DNA of 64,000 nt from Helicostylum pulchrum (taxonomy: Eukaryota; Mucoromycota; Mucoromycetes; Mucorales; Mucoraceae): assembly GCA_025677825.1 (NCBI GenBank), contig JAIXMO010000010.1:186001-250000 (forward strand). Direction: 5' to 3'. The stretch's first letter is position 1. Each line of letters starts with the position of its first letter. Below the pieces are notes generated by a model. That model ran no database searches, had not been told where the DNA came from, and was given only the letters and a program-made list of their open reading frames with translations. A program made the translations under genes and the position numbers. Below, one piece after another: positions 11,415-22,718 of the stretch.

Positions 11415-14306
11415 TTATGCCTCTTCTTCTTCTATTATTGGAGTAGCAGGCTTTTTAGTAGCGGCATACATGGCCTTCATCATTTCTTCGTCCTTTTGTT
11501 TACGCAAACGATCAATTTCAAGCGCACCACCTGTCTTTTTCAACTTCTTTTCTCCAACAAAACCACTTAACTCCTTTTCAAAATCATCAATACGATTTGT
11601 CAATTCGCGTTGTCTCATTTTATCAGCTTGTTCCAAGGCACGTAAACGACGCGAATGATCCACGTCAATTGTAGACACCTGCTTAAACACGCTTGCCATA
11701 CCTTCATAGCCTTCCTCCACAGGAGCTACTCTAAACTCACGAGGTTGAGGCTTTGTACTAACTTGATATGCATAAATCTTTTCCAACTGTCCAAATACTT
11801 CCAAAAGAGCATCCAAATCATCCTTCATATCAGATAACAAGTATTCTTGATCCTTTAAAGTTTGTTGCTCCTTAACAATCGTTTGTAACTCTTGTTCCCA
11901 CGTCTTTTTCCAACGAGGTTTAACTTCTCCAATAATTTTACCGAATTCTTCAATCTCTTCAGATAATGCTTTACGTTCGTTAGCACAATGGGTCATCATG
12001 GTATCGGAGGGTCTGCATTTACGTTGTGTGACATCCAACTTTAATTGATCAATGGTGTCTTGTAAGTCCTCTAATCGACTGGTCACTTTATCCGATTTCT
12101 CCAATAAGTTCTTTTTACCGTCCTCTAAATGAGATCTAGTAGTAGTTTGTGTTAATTCGAATGCCTTGGTCTTCTTTGCTTCTTCCTTTACAGCTTCTGC
12201 CTTTTCTTTCATTTCTTGGATTACTGAATCTGTGCCTTCGCGCATCTCTCGTTCCAATTGACGAAGGACAGCCATATCACGGCGTAAAGTTTCGATCTCC
12301 AGAAGTTGTGATTCATACTGTTCCTTTGGAATACTCTTTTCTTCTCTAACGGTACTTTCTTCTTCCTCCTTCTTTGGAGCACTTTCTTCTTCCTCCTCCT
12401 TTGGAGAACTTTCTTCTTCCTCCTCCTTTGGAGCACTTTCTTCTTCTTCCTCCTTTGGAGCACTTTCTTCTTCTTCTTCCTCCTTTACACTTACTTCTTC
12501 TACAGGCTCAGCTGTTACAGGTGCAGAAACAGGCTGCGATAACATGTGTTGCATACGTTCTTCTGTTTTATTCGACGATTCCAATACTTGTTTCTTTAAC
12601 TCTTCCATTTGCTCAACAAATATTTTACGAGTTTCTTCCAATTCCTTATTAAATGTTGTAGTGACTTGTAATAATAATTCCTTTTGTGCTTCTTTTTCTA
12701 ATAATTAAAAAAATAATATTAATATGTGCTTTTTTGCTTGCTTGTTTGTTTGTTTACCATTAATGTTTAGTGAAAGTACAGATCTATCTTTTACTTCGGT
12801 CAAGTCAACTAATTCATAACTTACATCAATAGATGGATCTCGGATATAAATCTTTGGGAAATCATTTTGAGGAATAGAATCACTAAATTTCTCTAAAAAC
12901 AACATGTTTAAAGCAGGAAAACTAAGCTCGCCTTGATAAGCAACTTTTTGAACTTCTTTTCCAATTTGAAGAAATAATATCCACCCTAGAATGATAATAA
13001 AAAAAAGTTATATATATATATATACCGCTTTTTTTTATTGTAGATGTATGCGTTATTATTACCATCAGACTTTTTTTCTTCGGCAACTGGTTTTGTTTCT
13101 TCTGTTACGGTATTTAATCTATTCGGTTCATTGGTTGGTAAAGTAGGTACAGGTGGTACATTGCCTTCATTAGATTGTTGTTGTTGGAAATATTGTTGTT
13201 TTCCTCTAGAAATACTACCACCGTTATATTCACTATTTCCTCTAAACATGGAAGCTCTTCTAACAGATGATCTTCTAGCCAAATTTTCTTGGCGTTTCAA
13301 AGCAGCTAAAGCACTAGCAGTATTGGCATCAGTTTCATCAAACTCAGCTCTTTGTTGCTGCTGTTGTGCGGGAGGAGCAGTAGGGGCTGGTGGAACTGGT
13401 GGAGCAGGTGGGGGAGGAGGTGGAGGTGGAGCAGATGTTGTCATGGGCAGGTTATTACGACCAGAAGAAGTGGATCGAGTAGGTAAAGGTTGATGTTGAA
13501 TATTAGGAGATTGTTGTGGTGAATAAGTTCTTGAAACAGAATTGTTTCGGGGCATGATGCGAGAAGAGAGGTCATTGGTTGGCATCGAAGGACGAGGCAT
13601 GCCACCTGACCATGGATCGTATTCGTTGGAAGCATTCATTCGAGGTGAAATAGGCGGTAAAGGTGGTGAGTTAGGTACAGGATACATCATCATCCTCTGA
13701 GACCCGCTAGTACGGTTCAATGCGGCTAACGGTACTTCTCGGTTCCAAGACTCACTAGAGGACCTAATTGACCCACGTGACTCTCGCTCTCGCTCTCTTT
13801 CTCGAAGCATGGCTTGTTTTCCTTTTAAGCCATGTAATAAATGAACAATTACTTCTCGGATACGAGGTAAATACTGGTCTAATACAGGTGGTGAGGGTGG
13901 TTCCAACATTGCGACCGAAACTGAATCTCGTAATTGTCGAGGAATCCATTGTAAATCACTACAATAACAAAATATTAGTATAAGAAAAAAAGATGTGTAT
14001 ACGTGTATATAACATACTTCATGAAAACATTTGACTCTTCAAAAGCTTGAGAGACAAGGAAAAATTGCTTCTCTAACGTATCATGAATTTCAAAGATATC
14101 TGTATTGGAAGCACGTAAATGAGACCATTGTGTTAAGGCTTCTAGTAAGGCTTTTGTAGTTCTTAGTAACTTTGTAACAACTTGTTCAATCTCGCCAGAC
14201 TACAATTATAAACGAAAAACAAAAAATATAAACAAAAACTAAAAAACAACAAAAAAGTATACACAACAACCCTTACCGTTCCAATAGTACTATTTATTCT
14301 TTTCAT
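11415..14306 (-). CDS. BUD6: Bud6/AIP3 actin-interacting polarity protein
   Basis: Exons 14306-14277, 14199-14018, 13958-13063, 12985-12758 and 12697-11415 sum to 873 codons (872 aa). Bud6 binds actin and formins and helps nucleate actin cables at sites of polarised growth. The N-terminal region (about residues 5-120) carries the family's EIEQVVTKLLRTTKALLEAL, QWSHLR and LDQYLPRIREVI motifs. A proline- and serine-rich linker with a short poly-Pro run follows. The conserved C-terminal part reads WILFLQIGKEVQKV, then a coiled coil with KTWEQELQTIVKEQQ and a MASVFKQVSTIDVDHSRRLRA-like segment near the end. Between the two parts lies an acidic five-copy repeat (12345-12490). The ten-codon first exon is the least certain part; a further upstream exon cannot be excluded. 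Confidence 0.9.
12345..12490 (-). repeat. Acidic tandem repeat inside BUD6
   Basis: About five imperfect copies of a roughly 27-30 bp unit encode EEEEESAPK-type repeats. The units differ by insertion or loss of GAA/GAG triplets and by single substitutions (APK, SPK, STV). It is an in-frame minisatellite and is likely to vary in length between strains. Confidence 0.85.
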
Positions 14307-15223
14307 TTGTAATATAGAATGAGAGGAAGAAAGAAGAAAAAAAACCGTATAATAATATTTCGACGCCACACTAAAAGAAAATATTTTTGTACCTGGCCTT
14401 TTACGTTCTTTTATTGGCTATTCTATAATTATCTTGTCTTATTTAAAACAAATTACCAGTTTTGTACGTTGATTCAGGATCAAAGTTACACAAATACCCT
14501 GTACAGCTCTCAAAGTATAAAAACCGGCAAAAAAAAAAAAAAAAAACTATTGCTGCAGGTACGCAGGCGGAGTGCCTAGCTCTATAGTTGGAACATTGGC
14601 CATGATATGTGTGTTCAAAAAAACCTAGCCCAATTATAAACACGTAATTTGAAACAATTTGCACTAAAATATAAGGTAGTAAAAAAAATAAGACAAAGAG
14701 CTTTTTTACTCTTATTTTGTTATAAAACTTACTTTTTATAAATTGACCTCTTAACACTACTGTAACCTCTTTTTTATTTTGGTTCTCGTTCTTTTCAAAT
14801 AGATTAGAATTGATAGATATTCAACGCATATTTCGATCAGGATTGTTCTAGTACATAACGGAGTCATTAAACGTGTATAGTATCTTTTTTTTAATAGACT
14901 AAAAAAACAAATCTAAAAGAAAACCAGCTGATTGATATTATCTTCCATTGGCGTTGAAACCAATGTATTCTAATAAACATGCATGTCAGGGAAACAAAAA
15001 AAGGTTCAAAACCCTGTAGGGAAAAAGAAACATTTGTTATATTTAGATACTTTTGGTGATCTAATTGTATAGAAAAACGTGTATATAAGACTTTAAAAAA
15101 ATTATATTTATTTATTTTTTCTTTATATATAAAGAAAAAAAAGGGAATTATTAGTATTAATAGGAGAAAGAGAGAGAAAAAGAGAGAGAGAAAAAAAGGA
15201 TAGTAGCGTGCTGTACAAGTTTT
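14307..15223. other. Spacer between BUD6 and the C2H2 gene
   Basis: About 0.9 kb upstream of the proposed BUD6 start and downstream of the zinc-finger gene's stop. It is AT-rich and holds an 18-base A run near 14530 and a GA-rich stretch just after the zinc-finger stop (about 15163-15200). No gene seen. It probably contains the BUD6 promoter, possibly with an untranslated leader exon. Confidence 0.6.
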
Positions 15224-16533
15224 TTATATACTTGATTTCTGTGGCGGTATAAGGGACATGGATCGATGCTTTGATGAATGACCTTGAACTCGTTCATGTC
15301 GACGCAAGGCATCCATGCGAGTAAATTTTTTGCCGCATTTATCACAATAACAAAAGGGTCTGTTTTCTAGATGAATCGTTTGGTGTCTAGATAGGTCATA
15401 GGATCTTCGAAACGTTTGGCCGCAAACTTTACCATGATCAGTAACATGTTCACAAAGGAATATACTGTTTATGTTAGTAGTACTGGAAACAGATCGAGAT
15501 CTTTTATTGGTATTGGATAACTGTCCGTATAAATTATGAGCAAGCTTAGGTGAACCATGATGAATCGGTGCTAATTGAGAATCTAACGTTTGTTGATGGT
15601 TAGGTGAAGTAATAGAGGAAATTGTAGGTAAAGTAGGTGGAATATAATGTTTAGAGTTTCTTGGAAATGGCGAAGAAGGTGGCGAGCAAGAAGAGGGTGG
15701 TGGTGCTGTAGAAGGTCTTCTTATTTCAAGTGGGTGTAAAGAAGTAATGCTGTTGTTTCGAATACTTGGTAAGGGTGACGATGGGTCGGGTAATTTTCTA
15801 GATTGATGATCTGCAGACATAACTCGTTGCTTCTTTCGATAATGTGGTTCATCGAGCGAAATACCCGAGTCTTTACGATTATCAAGTTTACAATCATCTT
15901 GAGTCATAATGCTATGTCTGCGTACATTAGAGTTCATTGGGTTATTATCATCGGGCAACATGGCAGGTGTCCATCTTACTACTGTCGGTCTAATAACCGG
16001 TACATTTTCTGTTGGTAAATGAATGACGAATGGTTTTGAGTGCAAGTTCTCTTTTCAACATTTTAGTAAATTTTTTATTCGTATAACCTTCTTTTTTTTT
16101 TTGATTCAATTTATTACCTGATGTCTTGCGACAGAGGATAATTTCAAGCGGTTGTTGATCAGATTTGGATAATTTCAGTGCCATCTGTAAACTTTTATCA
16201 TCAAATAGTAATGTCTTATCGACAGTTGATAAGCAGTAGCCGCTTAAGTTTACTTTCTATAATAGGGTTTTTTTATTTTAAAAAAAATGTTAAATGATTA
16301 TTTTATTATTATTACCTTTGTCAAGTATTCTACTTTTCGTACAAGCTCATTAAATGTTGGCTCTTTTTCTTTTAGAGCACAAAGTCGAATATCGAAATTT
16401 TGAGTACTTTCTTGTACGAGTAGTCTATGTAAATAAAAAATAAAAATTCGAATGAGATATTTATTTATACTGCATTTTATATATATAAAAAAGGTATAAG
16501 GTAGTACCTTAATTTATAAACTGTCTGAAACAT
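15224..16533 (-). CDS. C2H2 zinc-finger transcription factor, two C-terminal fingers
   Basis: Exons 16533-16508, 16424-16316, 16256-16118 and 16050-15224 sum to 367 codons (366 aa). The protein starts MFQTVYKLRLLVQ. The last 90 residues hold two C2H2 fingers. The first has its cysteines spaced widely (CEHVTDHGKVC, then HQTIH); the second is CDKCGKKFTRMDALRRHERVQGH. A Ser/Pro-rich, probably disordered region precedes them. The N-terminal 100 residues (DIRLCALKEKEPTFNELV, KTLLFDDKSLQMAL) look like a small folded domain, perhaps ubiquitin-like, but I cannot name it. The acceptor at 16051 lacks a good pyrimidine tract; it was chosen because it keeps frame. Targets unknown. The finger pair implies DNA binding. 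Confidence 0.8.
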
Positions 16534-17386
16534 CGTTACTATAGTTGTTTGTTAAAATGAGTGTATGGTTTAAAAAAGATAAAGAGTGGAAAGGGTTTAT
16601 TAGTTAATTGAAAAATAAAAATAAAAAAAGAGTAAAAATAAAATAAGAGAAAATAAATGAAAAGGATACTAATGAAATCAATTTATAATGATTTATTTTT
16701 TAAACTTAAAAAGGAGTGGCAAAGAGGAGTAGTTATATTCTAAAATGAACTATCTTATTTTACTTAATATCTTTCTCCCTCAATTCAATATATTTATATT
16801 CCACACATGTGGCAATCACTGGAAAATAAAACGTGGATCTCCTAGTGTGTAAAAAAAAATCAACAGTACAAAAAAAGAGATATAACTATATTTATATAAT
16901 CAACATTCGCTCATGTACGTACGCACGCACGCTAAAAAAAGGGTCTCCTAGTAATCAATTTTACTTTCATATGTGTGCGTGTGTGAACCCTGAACATTGT
17001 GTGTAACTTTTCTATACAACTTAATCTCTTAAAAAAAAAACCCTCCCTTTTGTTATATATAGTCTCCCTTTTTTATATAAATATGTATATATACACATAA
17101 AAAAAAAATAGGGACCCTTAGAAGAGGGATATGTAAACAGGTTTTCATGTACTATGTAGATAGGAGAACTTTATTTTTTTCTTGTAAAAAAAAATAATAA
17201 TACAATAATGATATTAATTTACTTGTACAACAATGTACTATTTCGCGCTTGTCATTCACCTGTCAAAAAAAACACAGCAGCAATAAACTTATGTACCTTA
17301 TTAACTACCAAACAATTGTACTTCTATCGATTTTTTTATAACTCCGCCTAGTTTTTCAAAATAAATTTTACAATCAAGTTGACAAA

Positions 17387-17906
17387 TCAATTACAAACGT
17401 TCTTCAAATATTTAGGGGAACAGCTGATATAATGCTGAATGAAGTTCTGTAAACGATCGTCAGTGTTTCGGATACAATAATAATACGCAGTTAGAACTCG
17501 ATATCTTCTATTCCACAGCCTAAAGGTTTTTTTTTAGAAAAAGGTAAAGACTAATAAACTATGGCTCATTGAATACAGGTTGAAAGTGCATACTTACGGG
17601 AATGACCCACAGATTTAGTTTCGAGTATGACGTTTTGATTTTGAAGAATCAGCTGTATAGAAATAACGGTGATAAGGGATGTCGGTGCTATCCAAAATTA
17701 TTTAATATACTTACTTCAACTATTCTGCAAATATACGTAAGCTATCTTCAACAAGATCATTCCGTCATATTCAAATAACTGGATTTCCTTGTCGTATAAG
17801 TCAGTTTCAGATAATACTTAAATTTCTTATCACTACGTAATTTGACAAGTATGGTAGCGTTTCACGTTCGAATCTGAAGTACCGTGACCATCTCTGCGCG
17901 ACACGC
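17387..17906 (-). pseudogene. Possible decayed multi-exon gene
   Basis: The minus strand shows several splice-like signals and short protein-like frames that do not join into one open frame. A pyrimidine-rich acceptor ends at 17907 and is followed by RVARRWSRYFRFERETLPY. A frame SETDLYDKEIQLFEYDG follows. Another reads SLITVISIQLILQNQN and is bounded by acceptor-like and GTAAGT-like signals. A last exon-like frame (17519-17387) reads LWNRRYRVLTAYYYC and ends in TGA. Stops and phase clashes suggest decay. I do not recognise the family. Confidence 0.25.
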
Positions 17907-18177
17907 CTGAAACCAAAAAAGTAAATAGAAATATTTACACTGTTGAACCCAAAAAGTATGACGTTTTATTTCGTTTATTCGCATTAATTTCAAGTCGCAT
18001 GAAGTACAGTAAAAATTAATTTTTATTTTATTAAGGCATAAATACGAGCTGAAAAAAAAGTGTAGTATAATTTATGATAAAACAGAACCCCTTTTTGTCA
18101 TCCTTTGTTTCACTTCATAGTGAAATTTTCTTTAATCGCGGTTATTGTTGCTTGAGTAGTACATATTGAGTAAGAAT

Positions 18178-18420
18178 TCAAGCGCATCGATCAGTAAAAA
18201 AACGATCTTCATATGTCGTACAAATATCATAAGATCGACATTCTACTACTTGCCACTTGGGTGGTGATTGAAGTTGATATCGAGGCCATTCTTCTCGAAT
18301 TACGTTAGCAGTAGTGAATGTTTTAAATAAACAGAGTTCGTACACTTGCTTGTTAAATACTTTAAAGTACCAGTAGCATTTAGAGTGTCGCCTAGCGCAT
18401 GTTTCGTAATTATGCCTTGA
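18178..18420 (-). other. 80-codon open frame of protein-like composition
   Basis: A minus-strand frame without an ATG runs from 18420 to a TGA at 18178-18180. It is rich in Cys, Trp, Tyr and charged residues (segments HNYETCARRHSKCYWYFK and REEWPRYQLQSPPKWQVVEC), unlike translated AT-rich noise. It could be the last exon of a small cysteine-rich protein or a remnant of one. No upstream exon with a start was found. Family not recognised. Confidence 0.35.
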
Positions 18421-19237
18421 TTATAACCGCCGGACTCTATTAAAAAGATAGAGATATCAAATTATGATAGTGCACCAATTCCATCAAAAAAAAAAAATAT
18501 TCTCGAATAGAGAATTTATTCACCCTTGGTATTGTAAAACATTTCTTTCGTTTCATCTCTTTTTTTTTTTTTGTAATTTGAGTTTGCTACTAGAACTACT
18601 TGTTCCTTGTTTGGACCAAAATACGAAATTCAGAGGAGTTTGGAGAAAACAACTTTTTTCTCGTATGTTTTTAGCAGAGATACACGTACGCTTCCCCTCC
18701 TTATTCTCCTGAGCTCAACCCTCTATTGAGCAGTTTCGGAAAGTTCTAACTATTTACACGTTCAGAGAAAAAAAAGTGAGACATAGTAGTTTTCACGTAC
18801 CTGTGCTTACGTACCTCAAGGAGCTTATATCTTGTTCACTTATTAACTCGTTTATGTCCCTACATTGGCGATACCGTCGACCCAAAAGGCTTTAAAGTTT
18901 ACCTCGAAGAAGACGAACTCGGTCATTACATTCAAAAAAGAAAAATGACCCGTTAAAAAAAAAAGGTGGTTTATTGACTACTGACTTATTTTATCATGAT
19001 TTATACATGAATATATGTATGTCTGTACTTGGTGTTTCACTTGATTCATGCAACAGGTTCCTTTCTATGTGAACAAAACAAAGTTGAAAAGAGAGCGGAA
19101 GTACTTCCTTCCCCCTTTTTTTGTAAGTTAAAAAAAAAGAAAAAAAAGAAAAAAAAGACTATTTTACGACCCCTATGTTTGTATAATAATGTTTTATTTT
19201 ATTTATCCTTTTTTATTTATTTTACTTTATACAGTCC

Positions 19238-21109
19238 TTATTCTTCATAAGTTGTAATTACATCATCAATCTTCAAAATCATCTTGACTAATTGAGTAGC
19301 CAATAAATATTGTTGACGCTTTGAGATCAATGGATCGTAGACATGTTGATCCTTCATATCATTTGAGCCTCTACCGAGACAATCAACACCTAATTTAGAG
19401 TTACCAGTAAGGACTTGTTCGGCCTTAACCTTGGCTAAGGTCTCGATGGGAGAAAGACCAGAGTTCTCGGAGAGAGCAAGAGGGGTAGCATCTAAAGCAT
19501 CAGCGAAAGCACGCATAGCATATTGTTCAATAGAAGAAATATCATCAGCAACCTTGGCAACAGCTAAAGAACAACTGATTTCAGCAGCTCCACCACCATA
19601 GACAACACGGTTATCACGGATCAAGTTACGAACAGCACACATGGCATCGTGAATAGATCTCTGGGCTTCATCGATAATCATCTTGTTACCACCACGAACA
19701 AAGATAGTGACAGCACGACTATTAGCACACTCTTCAATGACCAACATACGATCCTTTGTTGTACCGAAAGTCAATTCACGAACAATACCAGCCTTACCTA
19801 ATTTTTGTGGACTTAAATCTTCGAAACGAGGTACGATACGACCGTTAGTAGCAATAGCGATTAATTCGATTTCAGGGCCACCAACCCATCTAACAGCAGG
19901 CAACTTATTTTGTAATAATAAATGGTTAGCTTCATCATCGAAACCCCATTGACAAATAACAAGATTGGCACCAGAGTCCTTGACTTGATTAATCATCAAG
20001 TTGAACTTTTCCTTTTCATAAGCCTTTAACTTTTCATATTCTTCAACGGAAGTGATATCAATATGATGCTTGGTCTTGGGTCTAGGAGGTTCGAATGCAC
20101 AGGTCAAGATAGCAATCTTGGCATCCTTTACCTCACGAGGCATTTGAGGATGAGACATATCTTTATCAATAACAACACCCTTGACTAAAATAGTATCTTC
20201 TAAAGAGCCACCCACTTTACCGTCTACCTTGATTAACTCAAAATCAACATCTTTACGTTCTAAATCGGCAACAGACAAAACAGCATTGACAGCAATATCA
20301 GCATATTGCTCGTGACACTTGGAAACAATCTTACTACCAAGACTGGTCATGGCTGTCTTTTTTAAGTTGGAAACATTATCTAAACTGAATTCAATGGTAT
20401 CTGAAATATCATCTAAATGTTGAACAGCAACAGCACAGGCACGTTCAAAACCATCAGCAATACGAATAGGATGAATACCACGGTCCAAAAGTTGTTCACA
20501 TTGTTCCAATAAAGCACCAGCAAGTACTGTTTTTTTTAAAAAAAAAAGAAGGGGAGGGTGGTTTAGTATAAACAAGGTTACGCGTAACTTTTTTTTTTAA
20601 AAAAAAAATAATAATAATAAACTTACCAACAACACCAGTAGTACCATCACCGATTTCTTGATCTTGACTTTGAGATAATTGAACAAGTAACTTGGCAATT
20701 TGATGCTCAACAGCCATTTGATCAAGGATGGTAGCACCATCGTTGGTGACAGTGATGTCACCATCAGGAGAGATTAAAATTTTGTCAAGACCTAAAAGAT
20801 GTCAAATGAATTAAAAAAAAAAGGGACTCTAATAACTTCATACGTATATACTACTTACCACGAGGACCAAGAGAAGTCTTAATAATATTAGATACAGTCT
20901 TGGCAGCAAGGATATGAGACTACATATACAAGTATAAAAATCCATAAGTACATCATCATCATCATCTTGATTAAAAAAAGAAAACTTACACGAATAGCGG
21001 CGATACCACTCAATCTCGATTTTTGTTGACCTTCTCTGACAATAATAAAAGGTCTACCATATTCATCGGTAGCATAAACTGCGGAATTAGGATCAATATT
21101 GGCTGCCAT
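19238..21109 (-). CDS. CCT5: T-complex protein 1 subunit epsilon (CCT5)
   Basis: Exons 21109-20990, 20919-20859, 20791-20627 and 20526-19238 sum to 545 codons (544 aa), the usual size for a CCT subunit. CCT/TRiC is the eight-subunit ATP-driven cytosolic chaperonin that folds actin, tubulin and other proteins. The start [20 protein letters not shown] with [15 protein letters not shown] is epsilon-specific. ATP-binding and hydrolysis motifs are intact: TSLGPRG, NDGATIL, and GDGTTG followed by [10 protein letters not shown]. The apical domain carries the epsilon-type stretch [16 protein letters not shown], and [11 protein letters not shown] and DPLISKRQQ lie near the C-terminus. It is transcribed away from the PH-domain gene and CCT4, with about 1.6 kb between the two CCT start codons. 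Confidence 0.97.
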
Positions 21110-21394
21110 TTTTAATTTAGTTTTTTTTCGATGACAAAAAGGAAGGGGGAAGAAAGTCAAAGAATTTTCTTCTCTAAAAAAAAAGGCTCTTAACGCGCCT
21201 TCACTTTTGATAGTTCCCGAGTCAAAAAAAAATATAAAAAAAACTTTTTTCTTTTATAATACCTCGAGGTATTTTGATGCCCGCGTTATTTTCCATGTTT
21301 CATGCCATTTTACAAGTATATGTATAAAATAAAAAAAATAGATAATCAATTTGAAAACTATCTCTCTTTTTTTAAATGTAAATAAATAAAGGGA

Positions 21395-21928
21395 ATGAAA
21401 ACTATTAATGTAAAGAAAATAGACCAATTGCCAGCGTATGATGCACCTCCTTCTTACGTTTGCACTGTATATAAAGAAGGTTACGTTCGTATCAAGAAAG
21501 AATTAACACTAGGCGGGTACGTTGAGTCAAAGAACCGATCATGGAATACAATATACTTCAAGTTAAGAGGTACATTACTACAGATATTTAAAACCCAAAC
21601 CAGTCAGTATCCACTCTGCACAATGTCCATGTTGAAAGCCCACTGTGGTATGGCTCATAACTATACAAAGCATGACCATGTACTACGGCTATGTCTAGGT
21701 CTTAAAGAACAATACTTGCTTCGGCCGCTAGGTGGTATACCCGATACTATCTCCTGGTTTGAGCACTTGCAATCATCAATTAATATAAGTACTGATATCG
21801 ATAGAAGAAGAATGCCTCGTATCTTGACTTTAGCAAGAGGAAATAATCATCAACGAAGAACTGTTTCTTTACACGTAGGTAACACACAAGCCATCGTACC
21901 CATACTGAAGTGCCATAACCAAAAATAA
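21395..21928 (+). CDS. Small PH-domain protein
   Basis: Single exon of 177 codons. The frame begins KTINVKKIDQLPAYDAPPSYVC and then shows a pleckstrin-homology core: KEGYVRIKKELTLGGY, SWNTIYFKLRGTLLQIFK and, near the end of the domain, the tryptophan of ISWFEHLQSSINIS (about residues 30-135). The Arg/His-rich tail has no known domain. PH domains of this type usually bind phosphoinositides or partner proteins at membranes; the ligand here is unknown. It sits between divergent CCT5 and CCT4, so its promoter must lie within about 285 bp of the CCT5 start and may be shared with it. Confidence 0.8.
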   Translation: MKTINVKKIDQLPAYDAPPSYVCTVYKEGYVRIKKELTLGGYVESKNRSWNTIYFKLRGTLLQIFKTQTSQYPLCTMSMLKAHCGMAHNYTKHDHVLRLCLGLKEQYLLRPLGGIPDTISWFEHLQSSINISTDIDRRRMPRILTLARGNNHQRRTVSLHVGNTQAIVPILKCHNQK

Positions 21929-22718
21929 TTTCTCTTAATTTAATAAATACTTTGATTCGAACTGTTTTACTTTTTTGTCTCTTACTTTTTCGATAAACTA
22001 GAACTGCTTTTCTCGGTTAAAAAAAAACGTAGGAACATTACGCTTGAGCATTAACGCCCTTTTTATTTAGTTTTGGGGTTATGTTTAAGGCTCGAGCGAA
22101 ACAACGTTCACCTCGCAGGTTATTACGCTGCTACATTACCGACTGGTTGTTGCAGATACTACGTTTAAAAAAGAATACAAAATGTCATATTTTTTTTTTT
22201 TGTGCCGCTCAAAGTTGTCATTTTGAAAAAGACAAAAAAAAAAAAAAAGAGTAAAAAATTTGTTAGAATAATGCTGCTTAGTGCATTTAGTAGATTCCAC
22301 ATAATAGATCTAGTTACTGTACTAATAAAAAAATTAAAACAACTTCTTGCATGAGGCGATTGCGCTAACTTATGTGGCAGCGTGCGAGCAATTGATTCGA
22401 TATGACATTTTACGACCGCCCCCAAAAAATAAAAACCAACCAGCTCTCTCTCTCCCACGCCTTTGCCCATATTATCCTTATACTTTTTCCTTTTAAAAAA
22501 AAACTTTTGCTCACACTGTACGCGTAACGTTTTTTTTTTTATAAAAAACACATTGATACCTTCCAAAAAACACTTTTTTGTGACTTGACATTTGACAACC
22601 TTGTGCACCACACGTTGCTGGATTGTTCTATAAAATTTTTTAAATAAACTCCTCCCCCCGCCCTTTTTTTTATTTTTTTCTTCTTCTTTCTTCTTATTAA
22701 ACCTATATATAAAATAAG
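21929..22718. other. Spacer upstream of CCT4
   Basis: About 0.8 kb between the PH-domain gene's stop and the CCT4 start. It contains several T and A runs and short CT-rich stretches, including a CTCTCTCTCTC tract near 22443 and a T-rich tract just before the CCT4 ATG. No gene seen. A pyrimidine-rich leader directly upstream of the ATG is a common feature of strongly expressed fungal genes. Confidence 0.55.

Larger units (their letters stand above)
16534..19237. other. Long gene-poor spacer with cryptic coding traces
   Basis: About 2.7 kb between the zinc-finger gene start and the CCT5 stop. Most of it is AT-rich low-complexity DNA. Two minus-strand stretches with protein-like frames (17387-17906 and 18178-18420) are listed separately. 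No RNA gene was recognised. Confidence 0.5.

Noticed and set aside
13044..13493. 149-codon plus-strand frame opposite BUD6
   Set aside because: Antisense to the Pro-rich linker of BUD6; its Gly/Cys runs mirror the Pro and Gln codons.
17855..17885. GTTCGAATC, like a tRNA T-loop
   Set aside because: The flanking bases do not form a five-pair T stem, and no acceptor or anticodon arm could be built around it.
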